Source: JALORV01 sp963724365 (GTDB taxonomy: Bacteria > Pseudomonadota > Gammaproteobacteria > Burkholderiales > Burkholderiaceae_F). From it: a stretch of DNA of 64,000 bases. Where the stretch lies: assembly GCA_963724365.1 (NCBI GenBank), contig CAVRUR010000007.1, positions 1-64,000 of the forward strand, written 5' to 3'. Below the pieces are notes generated by a model. The model saw only the letters and a program-made list of their open reading frames with translations. It was not told where the DNA came from and made no database searches. Position numbers and translations under genes: made by a program. Positions 25,477-35,407 of the stretch are shown here, piece after piece (the first letter of the stretch is position 1; each line of letters opens with the position of its first letter).

Positions 25477-27717
25477 ATGCAACGGATTGAACAATGGAAG
25501 CGAATCACGGCGGTGGTGCCGGTCATCGTGTTTGGCGTGGTGTCGCTCGTTGCCAGCGGGGGTGGCGATGTCACCAGCGACCAAGATTGTGGGTACTTCG
25601 CCCTTACTGCAGAAAGTTGCTTTCGGGCGGCACCTCCGGGTCCCTCCGCACCGCCGGTAGCGCAGTCCAAGCGCTTTCCCGTCGTAGCGGTTTCCAGCGT
25701 CGGCGCGCGCGCTGCGATCATGTCCACCGAACGCGAGAACGACGACCCACAGCGGCCGGTGCAGAAGTTCGGCAGCACATTCACCTTTGTGCCGCCGGCG
25801 CTGGGTCAAGGGGCCGCACTGGCGGGCCCCACCGGTCAGACTTTCATCGCTTCGCGCCGCCCTGATCTGGCGGGCCACAACACAACGCTCGCGGCGGATG
25901 CCTCGGGGAATGCGACTGCCATGTGGGAGGCGAGCAATGCCGGCACGCCCGAGCTATATGCCAGCCAGTTCTCGGCCACCGTGGGCGGCTGGGGACCGCG
26001 CTTTCTGATTGCCACGCTCGGTCGGCTGGGTCTGTCCGCGGAGCGCGTCGCGATGGATGGTCGGGGCGGCGCTCTGGTCGCCTGGTCCGAGGGCGATGAC
26101 CTGATACGCACCCGCATCTACGTTCCCGCGCAGGGGTGGCTGCCGCCGCTGGCCCCGATCAGCGCTGCCGAGGAAGGGTTGTACGACGTTGCGATGCGAC
26201 CCAATCAAGCGTTCGTACTGTACAGCGACGCGGCCTTCAACCTCGTCATTGCACAGCTCGAGAGCTACGTCTGGGGTGCGCCAATCCGCCTGGTATCCAA
26301 CTTTGGAGGCGGTGTCGGCCTGCCGCGGCTCGCGGTTCACCGCGATGCGCCTCTCGGCAGCACGGTGGTCGTCTGGGCTCAGCCCGACGGCATCTATTTC
26401 AATCGCATCACGCTGAACGGGCCGGAGTTTCCCACTGGCCAGAAGATTCCGGGCAGCGACAACGGGACCGAACCGCAAGTGGTGATGGGAGCGAACGAAG
26501 AAACCACGGTCATCTGGAAAGTAAGGCTCGGCGGTACCTTGGCCAATCGCGCCATCGGCCGCGCCTGGGGCGCCGCGGAAAGTATCGCGGGCGGCAGCCC
26601 CAATGCGAGATTGGTCGGAGACTCGCTGGGCAATGCCGTCATGGTCTCGAGCGGCGACGGCAAGGTGTTCGCGACGCGATTCATCCGCGGCAGCGGCTGG
26701 CAACCGCAGCAGGAAATCGGCGCCGACCTGGTTCAGCAGGGTGTCGCCGATGTGGCGATGGACGACAACGGCCGTGCTCTGGTGGTTTGGGAGCAGGTGA
26801 TCACCGCGACGCCTGATCCGCTCGACACGCGCATCGCCACAGCGATCATCGGTGCGCCAGTCGCGCGCTTCAGCAGCAGCCCTGATCCGGCCCAGGTGAA
26901 CGTTACCGTTGTCTTCGACGCCACGGCCAGCAGTGACCCCGGGGGTTCGATTGCCCGCTACGACTGGGACTACACGGGCGATGGCGTGCCCGACGCCGTC
27001 AACGTGAGCTCGATCCTCAACCATGTGTTCACCCAGGCCGGAACCTATCGGGTGAAGCTGGTGGTGACCGACAACTCAGGGCTGGTGTCCGAAGCGTTCA
27101 AGGACGTCGTCGTCGGTGCGAGTTCGCTCTACGGCATCAACTTGCCCATCAATCCGGCCTTCGAGTCGCCGGTGCTCGTGGGCTTCTTGCCGAACGCGCC
27201 CGGCAACTGGCGGGGCGATGTGGCGGTGTCGGTGGGCGCAGACCGTGGCATCACTCCGCGTAGCGCACCGAACATGCTGCGCTTCGACGCCACCGGTGAC
27301 GTCGGCAGCACCAACACGCTCGCGAGCCAGCAGTGGCAGATTATCGACGTCAGCACATTGGCGGCCGACATCGCCGCCGGTCGTGTGCGCGCTGACGCCA
27401 GTGCCTGGTTCAACCGAGTGGTCGGCGACTCCACGACCGACCGACGATTCGACATCCGCCTGCTGGCGTTTAACGTGGCCGCTGTCGATCTGCCCGCTGC
27501 CTATGTCGCCGGCACCCAGCTCGCGGTGCAGGCCGCCAGCATCCAGACCGTCGGCAACGTCTGGCAACAGGCGGCGCTGAACATGATCCTGCCCGCCGGT
27601 ACGAGGTTGTTGCTGGTGGAGATCTATGCGTTCGAAGACGTGCTCAACGACGGCACTACCCCGGAATTCGCGGGGCATTACGCCGATGACATTTCACTGG
27701 TACTGACCCGCAACTGA
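25477..27717 (+). CDS. exported protein with seven propeller-like repeats, PKD domain and C-terminal beta domain
   Basis: 746 residues from ATG 25477 (GGGAG site). Hydrophobic signal (VVPVIVFGVVSLVASGGG) without a lipobox Cys. Residues about 143-460 contain seven repeats about 45-55 apart with a VVW/AMW-like strand followed by a G-x-W turn (ATAMW, ALVAWSEG, AFVLYS, TVVVWAQ, TTVIWK, AVMVSSG, ALVVWEQ), as expected for a seven-bladed beta-propeller. A PKD domain follows (about 461-548; TYRVKLVVTDNSG), then a 200-residue beta-rich domain possibly of jelly-roll type. Third gene of a tight set behind a BTAD regulator; function unknown, surface binding is a guess. Confidence 0.7.
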   Translation: MQRIEQWKRITAVVPVIVFGVVSLVASGGGDVTSDQDCGYFALTAESCFRAAPPGPSAPPVAQSKRFPVVAVSSVGARAAIMSTERENDDPQRPVQKFGSTFTFVPPALGQGAALAGPTGQTFIASRRPDLAGHNTTLAADASGNATAMWEASNAGTPELYASQFSATVGGWGPRFLIATLGRLGLSAERVAMDGRGGALVAWSEGDDLIRTRIYVPAQGWLPPLAPISAAEEGLYDVAMRPNQAFVLYSDAAFNLVIAQLESYVWGAPIRLVSNFGGGVGLPRLAVHRDAPLGSTVVVWAQPDGIYFNRITLNGPEFPTGQKIPGSDNGTEPQVVMGANEETTVIWKVRLGGTLANRAIGRAWGAAESIAGGSPNARLVGDSLGNAVMVSSGDGKVFATRFIRGSGWQPQQEIGADLVQQGVADVAMDDNGRALVVWEQVITATPDPLDTRIATAIIGAPVARFSSSPDPAQVNVTVVFDATASSDPGGSIARYDWDYTGDGVPDAVNVSSILNHVFTQAGTYRVKLVVTDNSGLVSEAFKDVVVGASSLYGINLPINPAFESPVLVGFLPNAPGNWRGDVAVSVGADRGITPRSAPNMLRFDATGDVGSTNTLASQQWQIIDVSTLAADIAAGRVRADASAWFNRVVGDSTTDRRFDIRLLAFNVAAVDLPAAYVAGTQLAVQAASIQTVGNVWQQAALNMILPAGTRLLLVEIYAFEDVLNDGTTPEFAGHYADDISLVLTRN

Positions 27718-27738
27718 GCCGCAACTGAGGAGCACGCC

Positions 27739-29413
27739 ATGAAGAAGTCGCCAAGTCCTTTGAAAATCATTGTCCGCACTGGGGCGTCGCTCTGCATCGT
27801 GCTTGCCCTCGCCGGGTGTGGGGGCTCGGCCGATGTTCCGGAACCTGACGCCGCCGTGGCCGCGGAGCCGGCAGCCACCGCTGTGGCCGAACCGACGGTT
27901 GGCAGTGCGCGGGCCACCGCGAGCGGCCCTGTCGTGCTCAGGATTCTGGTGCAGCCAACCGGCGCGACGGTCGCCAGTGGCAGTGGCGTGAGCTTTGCTG
28001 TCAGCGCCGCCGCCGCTACGAATGGCGGGACGTTGCTATACCAGTGGAGAGGACCGAGAGGTCCGATTCCTGGCGCAACCTCGGCCACGCACGCGATCCC
28101 CGCAGCGGCGACGAGCGATGCCGGCAACTATTCGGTAACGGTATCCGACAGCACGGGCTCGATCATAAGCAACAAGGTCGCGTTGAACGTGATCAATGCC
28201 GGGTGGGCGCAGATCGGCGGTCGTGCGCTGGACAGCTCGCCGGCGTCGCAGCAGCCGTCCTTGGCGCTGTGCGGGCAGCCGACGGCGGCGTGGATCGATA
28301 CGAGGTCCGCGGGTGCCTCCGGCCAACTTGCCGTATGGCGTTTCGACGGCGCGGCGTGGTTAATGCTCGGTGGCATTCTCAATCAGTACTACGGCGACAG
28401 CGCGGCGGAGCCGACGCTCGACTGTGTCGATGGCCAGCCGGTCGTGGCCTGGACCGAAGGTGCGGGAGCCGCCCGCAATGTGTATGTAAAGCGCTGGAAC
28501 GGTTTGAACTGGGTCACCGTGTCCGCCCCTGCGACCGCGGGCAACCCATTGAATCAGAACAGCGGCAGCACGGCGAGCAAGCCGGTCCTGCGAGTGAACA
28601 CCGCGCTGCCGACGACTGATCCCCTTCGGCCAACGATCGGGCAACTGCCGCAGTATTCCGCGCTCGCTTGGATCGAGAACGGGCAAGTGAAGGCCAAGTT
28701 CTGGAATGGCGCCGACTGGCAGTTCTACATCGGCGGTTCCGGACCGGGCGGCAATGGTGTGACCGAGATAGCGCTGACACTGGACATCGAGGAGCCGAAT
28801 CTGACTTCACCACCTGTAATTGCGATGAACGCGCCGGTGCCGGCGAGTCGCCGCACGGTGAGCGCGTCGACCAATCGCGGCGGGTGGCGTGCCATCGGTG
28901 CGGCGCCCTCGCCGCTGATCCCGAACGGCACGGCGCTGATGCTCGGTGGCGTCGGCATGGGCGAGGACCGCGTCGGCCGCCTTCCGGTCACGGCGTGGAT
29001 CACCGGGTCCGTGAGCTACTCGATCGATTCCACCCGCTTTGCGTCGGCGGACTTCACGAACGGGCAACTCGGACTGATCGCCCCAACGCCAACCTGGAGT
29101 ACCTATGCGCCGACTTTCGCCGTCGGCAGCCCGAAGGCCACCTCGTTCGACCCTCGCGAGTTCCGTGTCACGTGTGGAACAGACATCGTCCCGAGCTTTC
29201 GGCTACGCGATCAGCGAGAGCACGGGTTTCCAGGTGCTGCGCGGGCAGTGCAACAACGCACCGTTCGGGTGGGTGCGGGTCGCACCGCGAGCCACCGGCG
29301 TTGCGCTCGAGGCCCTGTCATTACGGATGGCGGCTGCGAGCGATCCGATCGTCGCCGGTGTTCAGCTCGTTGGCGGGCAGTACCAGCTTTCGGTCTGGCG
29401 CTATGCGCCGTGA
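27739..29413 (+). CDS. lipoprotein with Ig-like domain and AW-E repeats (one frameshift near the end)
   Basis: About 557 residues. Lipobox LALAGC gives Cys27; an Ala/Pro-rich linker follows, then an Ig-like domain (about 66-152; TSDAGNYSVTVSDSTG) and repeats of the type P-x-VAW-x-E followed by V-x-x-WNG-x-x-W (TAAWIDTR, PVVAWTEGAG, SALAWIENGQ), related to those of the preceding protein. Around 29165-29210 the frame shifts; the new register continues AFGYAISESTGFQVLRGQCN and ends SVWRYAP at 29413. Only 21 nt separate it from the previous gene. The partner role with the propeller protein is inference. Confidence 0.65.
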
Positions 29414-29523
29414 TTCGAACCCGTCAATCGGACTTTCGGTGAGTATTGAACGGAGGATTCACCGAAGGTCGAACGTGTTTCGAAGGACACTGAGGTGGTA
29501 GCTACCTCTCGTTGGAGGTCCTC

Positions 29524-29838
29524 ATGAAGCGGAGCCATATCCTTCCGAGTGCGATCGCATGGTCATTGCTGGCATCGCCAGCACTTGCGGAGCGCTATGT
29601 CGTCGTCAACGGTCAGCGCTTGTCAGAACCGCAGATCGAGCGTCTCGAAGTTTTGCGCTGCCTGCCGATACCGAACGGGCGCTACTGGCTCGATGTGCAG
29701 ACCGGCATCTGGGGTTACGAACGCAACCCGCAGCCGCAGGGGCGGATCGATGATCCGTGCCGCAACCCGCAGCAGTTTCGCCGCCCCAGTCTGTCGGAGC
29801 GCGGCAAGCTGTTTGCGCCGGGTGAACTGGCGCGCTGA
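29524..29838 (+). CDS. small secreted hypothetical protein
   Basis: 104 residues from ATG 29524, chosen for the GGAGG site at 29513-29517. Signal peptide ends ASPALA; the mature part reads YVVVNGQRLSEPQIERLEVL, then IPNGRYWLDVQTGIWGYERN and a basic tail. The pattern G-x-YWLD-x-x-TG-x-WGY is a recurrent motif in small exported proteobacterial proteins. Two Cys (CLPIPNG and DPCRN) could form a disulfide. Function unknown. It is separated by about 110 nt from the repeat-protein set and may be independent. Confidence 0.68.
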   Translation: MKRSHILPSAIAWSLLASPALAERYVVVNGQRLSEPQIERLEVLRCLPIPNGRYWLDVQTGIWGYERNPQPQGRIDDPCRNPQQFRRPSLSERGKLFAPGELAR

Positions 29839-29873
29839 GTTGCCGAGGTCCGGACGAACGCTAGACTGCGGTC

Positions 29874-31118
29874 GTGGATCTTTCCGCGACCGCCCAGTCC
29901 AGCGCAGCCGAAGCGGTTGTGAACGGTGACTTGCGCGTGCCGTCGCCTGCGGCGCTCGCGATGATCGACCGGCTGATCGGGTTCCCGACGGTCAGCCGCG
30001 ACTCCAACCTCGGGCTCATCGAATTCGCGCGCGACGAGCTGGCCCGGCTCGGCGTCGGCTCGCAACTGATCTACGACGTCTCGAAGAAGAAGGCGAATCT
30101 CTTTGCGACGTTGTCGTCGGAACCAGACCGTCTGAAAACCGGTGGACTCGTGCTGTCCGGCCACACCGACACGGTGCCGGTCGATGGCCAGGACTGGACG
30201 AGCGACCCGTTTGTGGCCGCCCATCGCGACGGCCGCATCCACGGCCGCGGCACAGCCGACATGAAGGGCTTCATCGCGATCGCGCTCGCTTGGGCGTCGC
30301 GTTTTCTGGCGGCGCAGGATCGCTTGCCGGTGCACCTGTCGCTGACCTATGACGAGGAAACCACCTTTCTCGGCGTGCGCGGACTGGTGGCGGATCTGGC
30401 CGAGCGCGGCTTCCGGCCGGCGGGTTGCCTGATCGGCGAACCGACCGACATGCAGGCGATCGTGGCGCACAAGGGCAAGCGCGATTTCTGTTGCAGGGTG
30501 CGAGGGCGCGAATCGCACTCGGCGCTGACGCCGGAGGGTGTCAATGCGATCGAGTTTGCGGCACGCCTGATCACCTTCATCCGCAACCTGGCCGATCGCC
30601 TGTCGCGCGACGAGCCGCGCGATGTGCGCTTCGCGGTGCCGTACAGCACGTTGCAGACCGGTGTGATCAACGGTGGCATTGCGGTCAACGTGGTGCCGCG
30701 CGATTGCGAGTTTAGGTTCGAGATGCGCAATCTGCCGGCGACGTCGCAGGACACACTGAGCCGGGAGATCATGGCCTTCGCCGAACACCACCTCGTTCCC
30801 GAGATGCACGCCGTTGCGGCCGGTTCCGGCATCGACTTCGAACTCGGCATGAACGTGCCGGCGTTCGGCATCGCGCCCGATGCGCCGCTGGTCCGCTGGG
30901 CGCAACAGGTCGCGCGGTCAGCGGATCGAGGTGCCGGCGCGGTCAGCTTCGGCACCGAAGCGAGCATCTTTTCCGAGGCCGGCATTCCGACGGTGGTGCT
31001 GGGGCCAGGCTCGATCGAGCAGGCACACAAGCCCGACGAGTACATCAGCTACGCGCAGGTTGCTGCGTGCGAGCTATTGTTTGAGCGCATGATTGCCGAG
31101 CCTTGGACGCCCCAGTGA
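29874..31118 (+). CDS. argE: acetylornithine deacetylase
   Basis: 414 residues, complete, GTG start at 29874. An M20/ArgE metallopeptidase removing the acetyl group from N2-acetylornithine in arginine synthesis. Visible motifs: LSGHTDTVPVDG (metal His/Asp), GRGTADMKGF, TYDEETTFLG (catalytic Glu and metal Glu), GEPTDMQ and HKPDEYIS with the last metal His. The gene is coupled to a lipoprotein gene: the argE stop TGA overlaps the next gene's GTG (GTGA). No other arg gene is in the window. Confidence 0.88.
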   Translation: MDLSATAQSSAAEAVVNGDLRVPSPAALAMIDRLIGFPTVSRDSNLGLIEFARDELARLGVGSQLIYDVSKKKANLFATLSSEPDRLKTGGLVLSGHTDTVPVDGQDWTSDPFVAAHRDGRIHGRGTADMKGFIAIALAWASRFLAAQDRLPVHLSLTYDEETTFLGVRGLVADLAERGFRPAGCLIGEPTDMQAIVAHKGKRDFCCRVRGRESHSALTPEGVNAIEFAARLITFIRNLADRLSRDEPRDVRFAVPYSTLQTGVINGGIAVNVVPRDCEFRFEMRNLPATSQDTLSREIMAFAEHHLVPEMHAVAAGSGIDFELGMNVPAFGIAPDAPLVRWAQQVARSADRGAGAVSFGTEASIFSEAGIPTVVLGPGSIEQAHKPDEYISYAQVAACELLFERMIAEPWTPQ

Positions 31119-31741
31119 AGAATCCGCAGACATCCGCCGGGCGCCCGATCGCCGTCGCGATCGCGTCAGTGGCCTGTGCGCTTGCCGTTGCACTGGGCGC
31201 GGGCTGCAAGCCGAGCGCGCCGGACAAGTCGGCGCCGTCAGGTCCGGTTGCCAGCGAGTACGACGCAGCGCCGACGACAAACGCAGCCGCCACGCCTGCG
31301 CCGGTCCCGACGGCGCCGATGAAAGGCATCGTTGCCGGCGCCGGAGTGGATCCGAAGGCATCGAAGGCCGACGGCAAGCCGCCTGCGCTCGACTTCCCGA
31401 TTCCGCGCACGGTGGCGGTCGGCAAGTCGGACGACGTGTCGTTCGTGATCCAGGGCGCTTCGATCGAACCGCGCAACCCCGAATCGGTGCGGCTGGTGCT
31501 GCTGGTGCGGATGAACAATCGGTCCGCCTATGGCGTCAACCTGTGGGACGCAAACTTCCGGCTGATCACGCACGACGCCGTGATCCCGGCCAACGGCGGA
31601 CTCAATGTGCTGGTGGATCCGCGCAGCGACTCGATGCTCGAGCGCGTGCAGTTCGTCGTGCCGCTCACGTCGGCCCCGCGCGCATTGAAGCTCGAGCACG
31701 GCGGCGAGTCCGTCGAACTGCCGCTGCGTTTTCTGCCATGA
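31115..31741 (+). CDS. lipoprotein coupled to argE
   Basis: 208 residues if started at GTG 31115, which overlaps the argE stop; a TTG at 31103 is an alternative. Signal peptide with lipobox LGAGC, a Pro/Ala linker, then a beta-sandwich-like domain (VSFVIQGASIEPRNPESVRL, GVNLWDANFRLITHDAVIPA, VQFVVPLTSAPRALKLEHGG). No family recognised; the domain resembles DUF4352-like folds in outline only. Translational coupling suggests joint expression, but a functional link to arginine synthesis is not evident. Confidence 0.68.
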   Translation: MKNPQTSAGRPIAVAIASVACALAVALGAGCKPSAPDKSAPSGPVASEYDAAPTTNAAATPAPVPTAPMKGIVAGAGVDPKASKADGKPPALDFPIPRTVAVGKSDDVSFVIQGASIEPRNPESVRLVLLVRMNNRSAYGVNLWDANFRLITHDAVIPANGGLNVLVDPRSDSMLERVQFVVPLTSAPRALKLEHGGESVELPLRFLP

Positions 31742-31799
31742 GCGTGCACGGCCGCTCCGAAGCGCTCATCCCGCAGCGCGCAGCGCGGAGGGTCGTCTC

Positions 31800-33868
31800 A
31801 TGACCGAGACGATCGTCCGGGCGGCTTGCCCACACGACTGTCCCGACACCTGCGCAATGCTGGTGACGGTAAAGCTGGAGCAGGGGAAACGCGTTGCGAT
31901 CAAGGTGGCCGGGGACCCGACGCATCCGACCACTGCCGGAACGCTGTGCACCAAGGTCAGCCGTTACCTCGAGCGCACCTACCATCCTGATCGCCTGCTG
32001 CATCCGCTCAGGCGGGTCGGGCGCAAGGGTGACGGTCGCTTCGAACGCATCAGCTGGGACGACGCGCTCGACGAGATCGCGACGCGCCTGCAGAAATCGC
32101 CGCGGTCGATCCGCAGCGCATCGTGCCCTACAGCTACGCCGGCACGATGGGCATGGTCCAGGGCGAAGCGATGGCGAGCCGCTTCTTCCACAAGCTGGGC
32201 GCGAGCTTCCTCGATCGCACGATCTGCGCCACCGCCGGCGGCGAAGCGCTCACCGCCACGATCGGCACGCGCGACGGCACCGACATCGAGCAGTTCCAGA
32301 ACGCGAAGCTGATCGTGTTCTGGGGGACGAATGCGATCGCGTCCAACCTGCACCTGTGGAGCCGCGCGCAGGAGGCCAAGCGCAATGGCGCGAAGCTGAT
32401 CGCGATCGATCCGTACCGTTCGCTGACGGCCGAAAAGTGCCACCAGCACATCGCGCTGCTGCCGGGGACCGACGGCGCCTTCGCGCTCGGCGTCATGCAC
32501 GTGCTGGTGCGCGAAGGCTGGCTCGACCGTGACTACATCGAGCGCTACACGCTGGGTTTCGACGCACTGGCAGAACGCGCGCGCGAGTTCGATCCCGCCC
32601 ACGTCGCTTCGATCTGTGGCATCACCGCAGCAGAGGTCGAGCAGTTCGCACGCGACTACTGGGAGATCCGCCCGGCAGCAATCCGACTGAACTACGGCAT
32701 GCAGCGAGCGGCCGGCGGCGGAAACGCGGTGCGAGCCGTGGCCTGCCTGCCCGCGCTGGCGGGCCACTGGCGTGATCCGGCCGGCGGGGTGCTGCTGTCG
32801 ACCAGCGGCAACTATCCGGTCGACGCGGCGCGGCTCTACCGTCCCGAGCTTCTGGATGGCCGCACGCCGCGCACGATCAACATGTCGACAATCGGCCACG
32901 ACCTGCTGCACGCCGATCCGCCGATCGATGCGCTGATCGTCTACAACAGCAACCCGGTCGCCGTCGCGCCGCAGTCGCGCGAAGTCGCGACCGGCTTCGC
33001 GCGCGAGGATCTCTTCACCGTCGTGCTCGAACACTTCCAGACCGATACCGCCGACTACGCCGATATCGTGCTGCCCGCCACGACGCAGCTCGAGCACGTC
33101 GACGTGCACAAGTCGTACGGCCATCTTTACCTGCTGGCCAACAATCCCGCGATCGATCCGCTCGGCGAGGCGTTGCCGAACAGCGAAATCTTCCGCCGCC
33201 TGGCGGCGAAGATGGGCTACCTCGAGCCGGCGTTCCGTGAAACCGACGACGAGCTTGCAGTGCAGGCCTTCGCCCCGCACGGCCCGACGGCGAAGTACAA
33301 CTGGCCACGGTTGAAGCAAGCCGGATGGGAGCGACTCGACCTGCCCGCGACGCCATGCGCCGTTCGCCGCAGGGCAACTTCCCGACGCCCTCGGGCAAGT
33401 GCGAGTTCCAGTCCGAGTCGCTCGCGAGCATCGGCGTCGATCCGCTGCCGGCCTATGTTCCGCCCAACGAAGGTCCGACTTCGAACCCGGCGCTGGCCGA
33501 GCGGTTCCCGCTGGCAATGATCTCGCCGCCGGCCCGCAACTTCCTCAACTCGAGTTTCGTCAATGTCACCAGCCTGCGTGCGACCGAAGGCGAACCGTCG
33601 CTCGAAGTCCATCCCGTTGATGCGGCCGATCGGAATATCACCGACGGCGATACGGTGCGCGTGTTCAACGAGCGCGGATCGTACGAACTGCGCGCCCGAG
33701 TCACCGACCGGGCGCGCCGCGGCTGCGTTGTGGCACTGTCGATCTGGTGGAAGAAGCTGGCTGCAGACGGCGCGCAACGCCAACGAGGTCACGAGCCCGG
33801 CGCTGACCGACATCGGGCGCGGCCCGACCTTCTACGACTGCCTGGTCGAGGTCGAGCGGTCACACTGA
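31800..33868 (+). CDS. molybdopterin oxidoreductase, formate-dehydrogenase-like (three frameshifts)
   Basis: About 690 residues over four registers (breaks near 32095, 33365 and 33765). ATG 31800 has a GGAGGG site. The N-terminal Fe4S4 domain shows ACPHDCPDTCAM and, about 30 residues later, GTLCTKV, i.e. C-x3-C-x3-C and a fourth Cys. Then molybdopterin domains (YAGTMGMVQGEAMASRFFHK, VFWGTNAIASNLHLWSRAQE, VYNSNPVAVAPQ) and the C-terminal dinucleotide-binding domain (FPLAMISPPARNFLNSSF). Similar single-subunit proteins are common in Burkholderiales; substrate unknown. No electron-transfer subunit lies nearby. Confidence 0.8.
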
Positions 33869-33946
33869 CGATCCCGTTTGCGTCATGGCGCGGTCGGATA
33901 GATCGTCGACAATGAAGCTGTTGCTGCTGACGCGAAGATCCGGTCG

Positions 33947-35366
33947 ATGCTCCGCGAGGGACGTTCACTGTTCAAGCTGCCGAGTTCGTCGGCCTATGAC
34001 CCGGCGCGCTGGGCCGAAGCGGCTTTCGACGTCTGGCAGGGTTCATACCTCTCGCGCAGCGCCATCACACATGCGGCCGAGCGCCGCACGCGCGGCCTGA
34101 TCGACTACGTGCGCGCCGCTTCTCCGTTTTACGCGAAGCGCTATCGTCGGCTGCCTGCCGCCGGGGTCTCCCTTGCCGACCTGCCGCCAGTCACCAAGCG
34201 CGAGCTGATGGACGACTTCGACGCCGTCGTCACGCAGGACGGTGTGACGCGGCGCGCCGTCGAGGAATTCATCGCCGAGCCCGAGCGCATCGGGCACGTG
34301 CTCAATGGCCGCTTTGGCGTCTGGACGAGTTCGGGCACCACCGGCATGCCCGGTTACTTCGTCCATGATCCGGATGCGATGGCCGTGTACGACGCGCTCG
34401 AGGGGCAGCGCTTCCGCGGCGTGCGCTCGCCCACGGATCTCGTGCGGCAGCTGATGGAAGGCGATCGCTATGCGATGGTGGCCGCCACCGACGGTCACTA
34501 CGCGGGGGTCGCGACCGTCGAGCGGATGCGCCATTGGGCGCCGTGGATGGCCGACGCCGTGCGGGCGTTTGCGTTGCTGCAGCCGTGCTCGCAACTGGTG
34601 CTGCAGCTGAATGCGTACCGGCCGACGATACTGGCCACCTATCCCACGGCCGCCGAGATGCTGGCCGAGGAACAGGAGGCCGGGCGGTTGCGATTGCGAC
34701 CGCGCGAAATCTGGACCGGCGGCGAGGTGCTGTCGGAACCGACGCGACTGCGCGTGCAGCGGGCCTTCGGCTGCCGTGTGCGCAGCGCCTACGGCGCGTC
34801 GGAGTTCCTGCCGATCGCCTGGGATTGCCTGCACCGCCGGCTGCACGTCAACGCCGACTGGGTCGTGCTGGAACCGGTCGACCGGCAGGGCCGGCCGGTC
34901 GAGCCCGGCACGCGTTCGCATTCGGTGCTGCTGACCAACCTGGCGAACCGCGTGCAGCCACTGATCCGCTACGACCTCGGCGACGCCGTGACCGTGCATC
35001 CGGACCGCTGCGCCTGCGGCAGCCATTTTCCGTCGGTGTCGGTCGAGGGCCGCTGCGACGACACGCTGCGGCTGCCGGGTCGGCGCGGCGGCGAAGTCAC
35101 CGCTGGTTCCGCTCGCGCTCGAAACGGTGCTGGAGGAGGGTGCCGGCGCCCATGAATTCCAGGTCGTGCAGCGCGCGGACGGCGCCCTGACGATTCATCT
35201 CGGCGCGCAGGAGCAGCGTCGGCGCGGGCCGGTCCGCGCCGCACTGCGCCGGTACTTCGAGACTTGCGACGTCGGTCCGGTGGAAATTCTGATCTCGCGC
35301 CGCGCACCGACGCGCGAACCGGCCAGCGGCAAGCTGCGCCGGGTCATCTGTCGGCTGGCGCACTGA
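33947..35366 (+). CDS. PaaK-like AMP-forming CoA ligase family protein (frameshifted)
   Basis: About 470 residues. ATG 33947; the first register runs to about 35090 and includes GVWTSSGTTGMPGYFVHDPD (P-loop-like adenylation motif), AYGASEFLPIAWDC (A5-like) and LIRYDLGDAVTVH, matching phenylacetate-CoA ligase and CapK-type proteins. The C-terminal subdomain continues in another register from about 35100 (LETVLEEGAGAHEFQVVQRA) to the stop at 35366. Probably activates an aromatic or other carboxylic acid; substrate not predictable. It follows the oxidoreductase gene by 78 nt. Confidence 0.72.
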
Positions 35367-35407
35367 GGGATTTCGCCGCCGATCGCGGGTTGGGCACAAT
35401 CCGCAGC

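Noticed and set aside
29715..30905. A 396-codon minus-strand open frame opposite argE
   Set aside because: argE is intact with all metal-ligand motifs on the plus strand; the antisense frame has no family signature.
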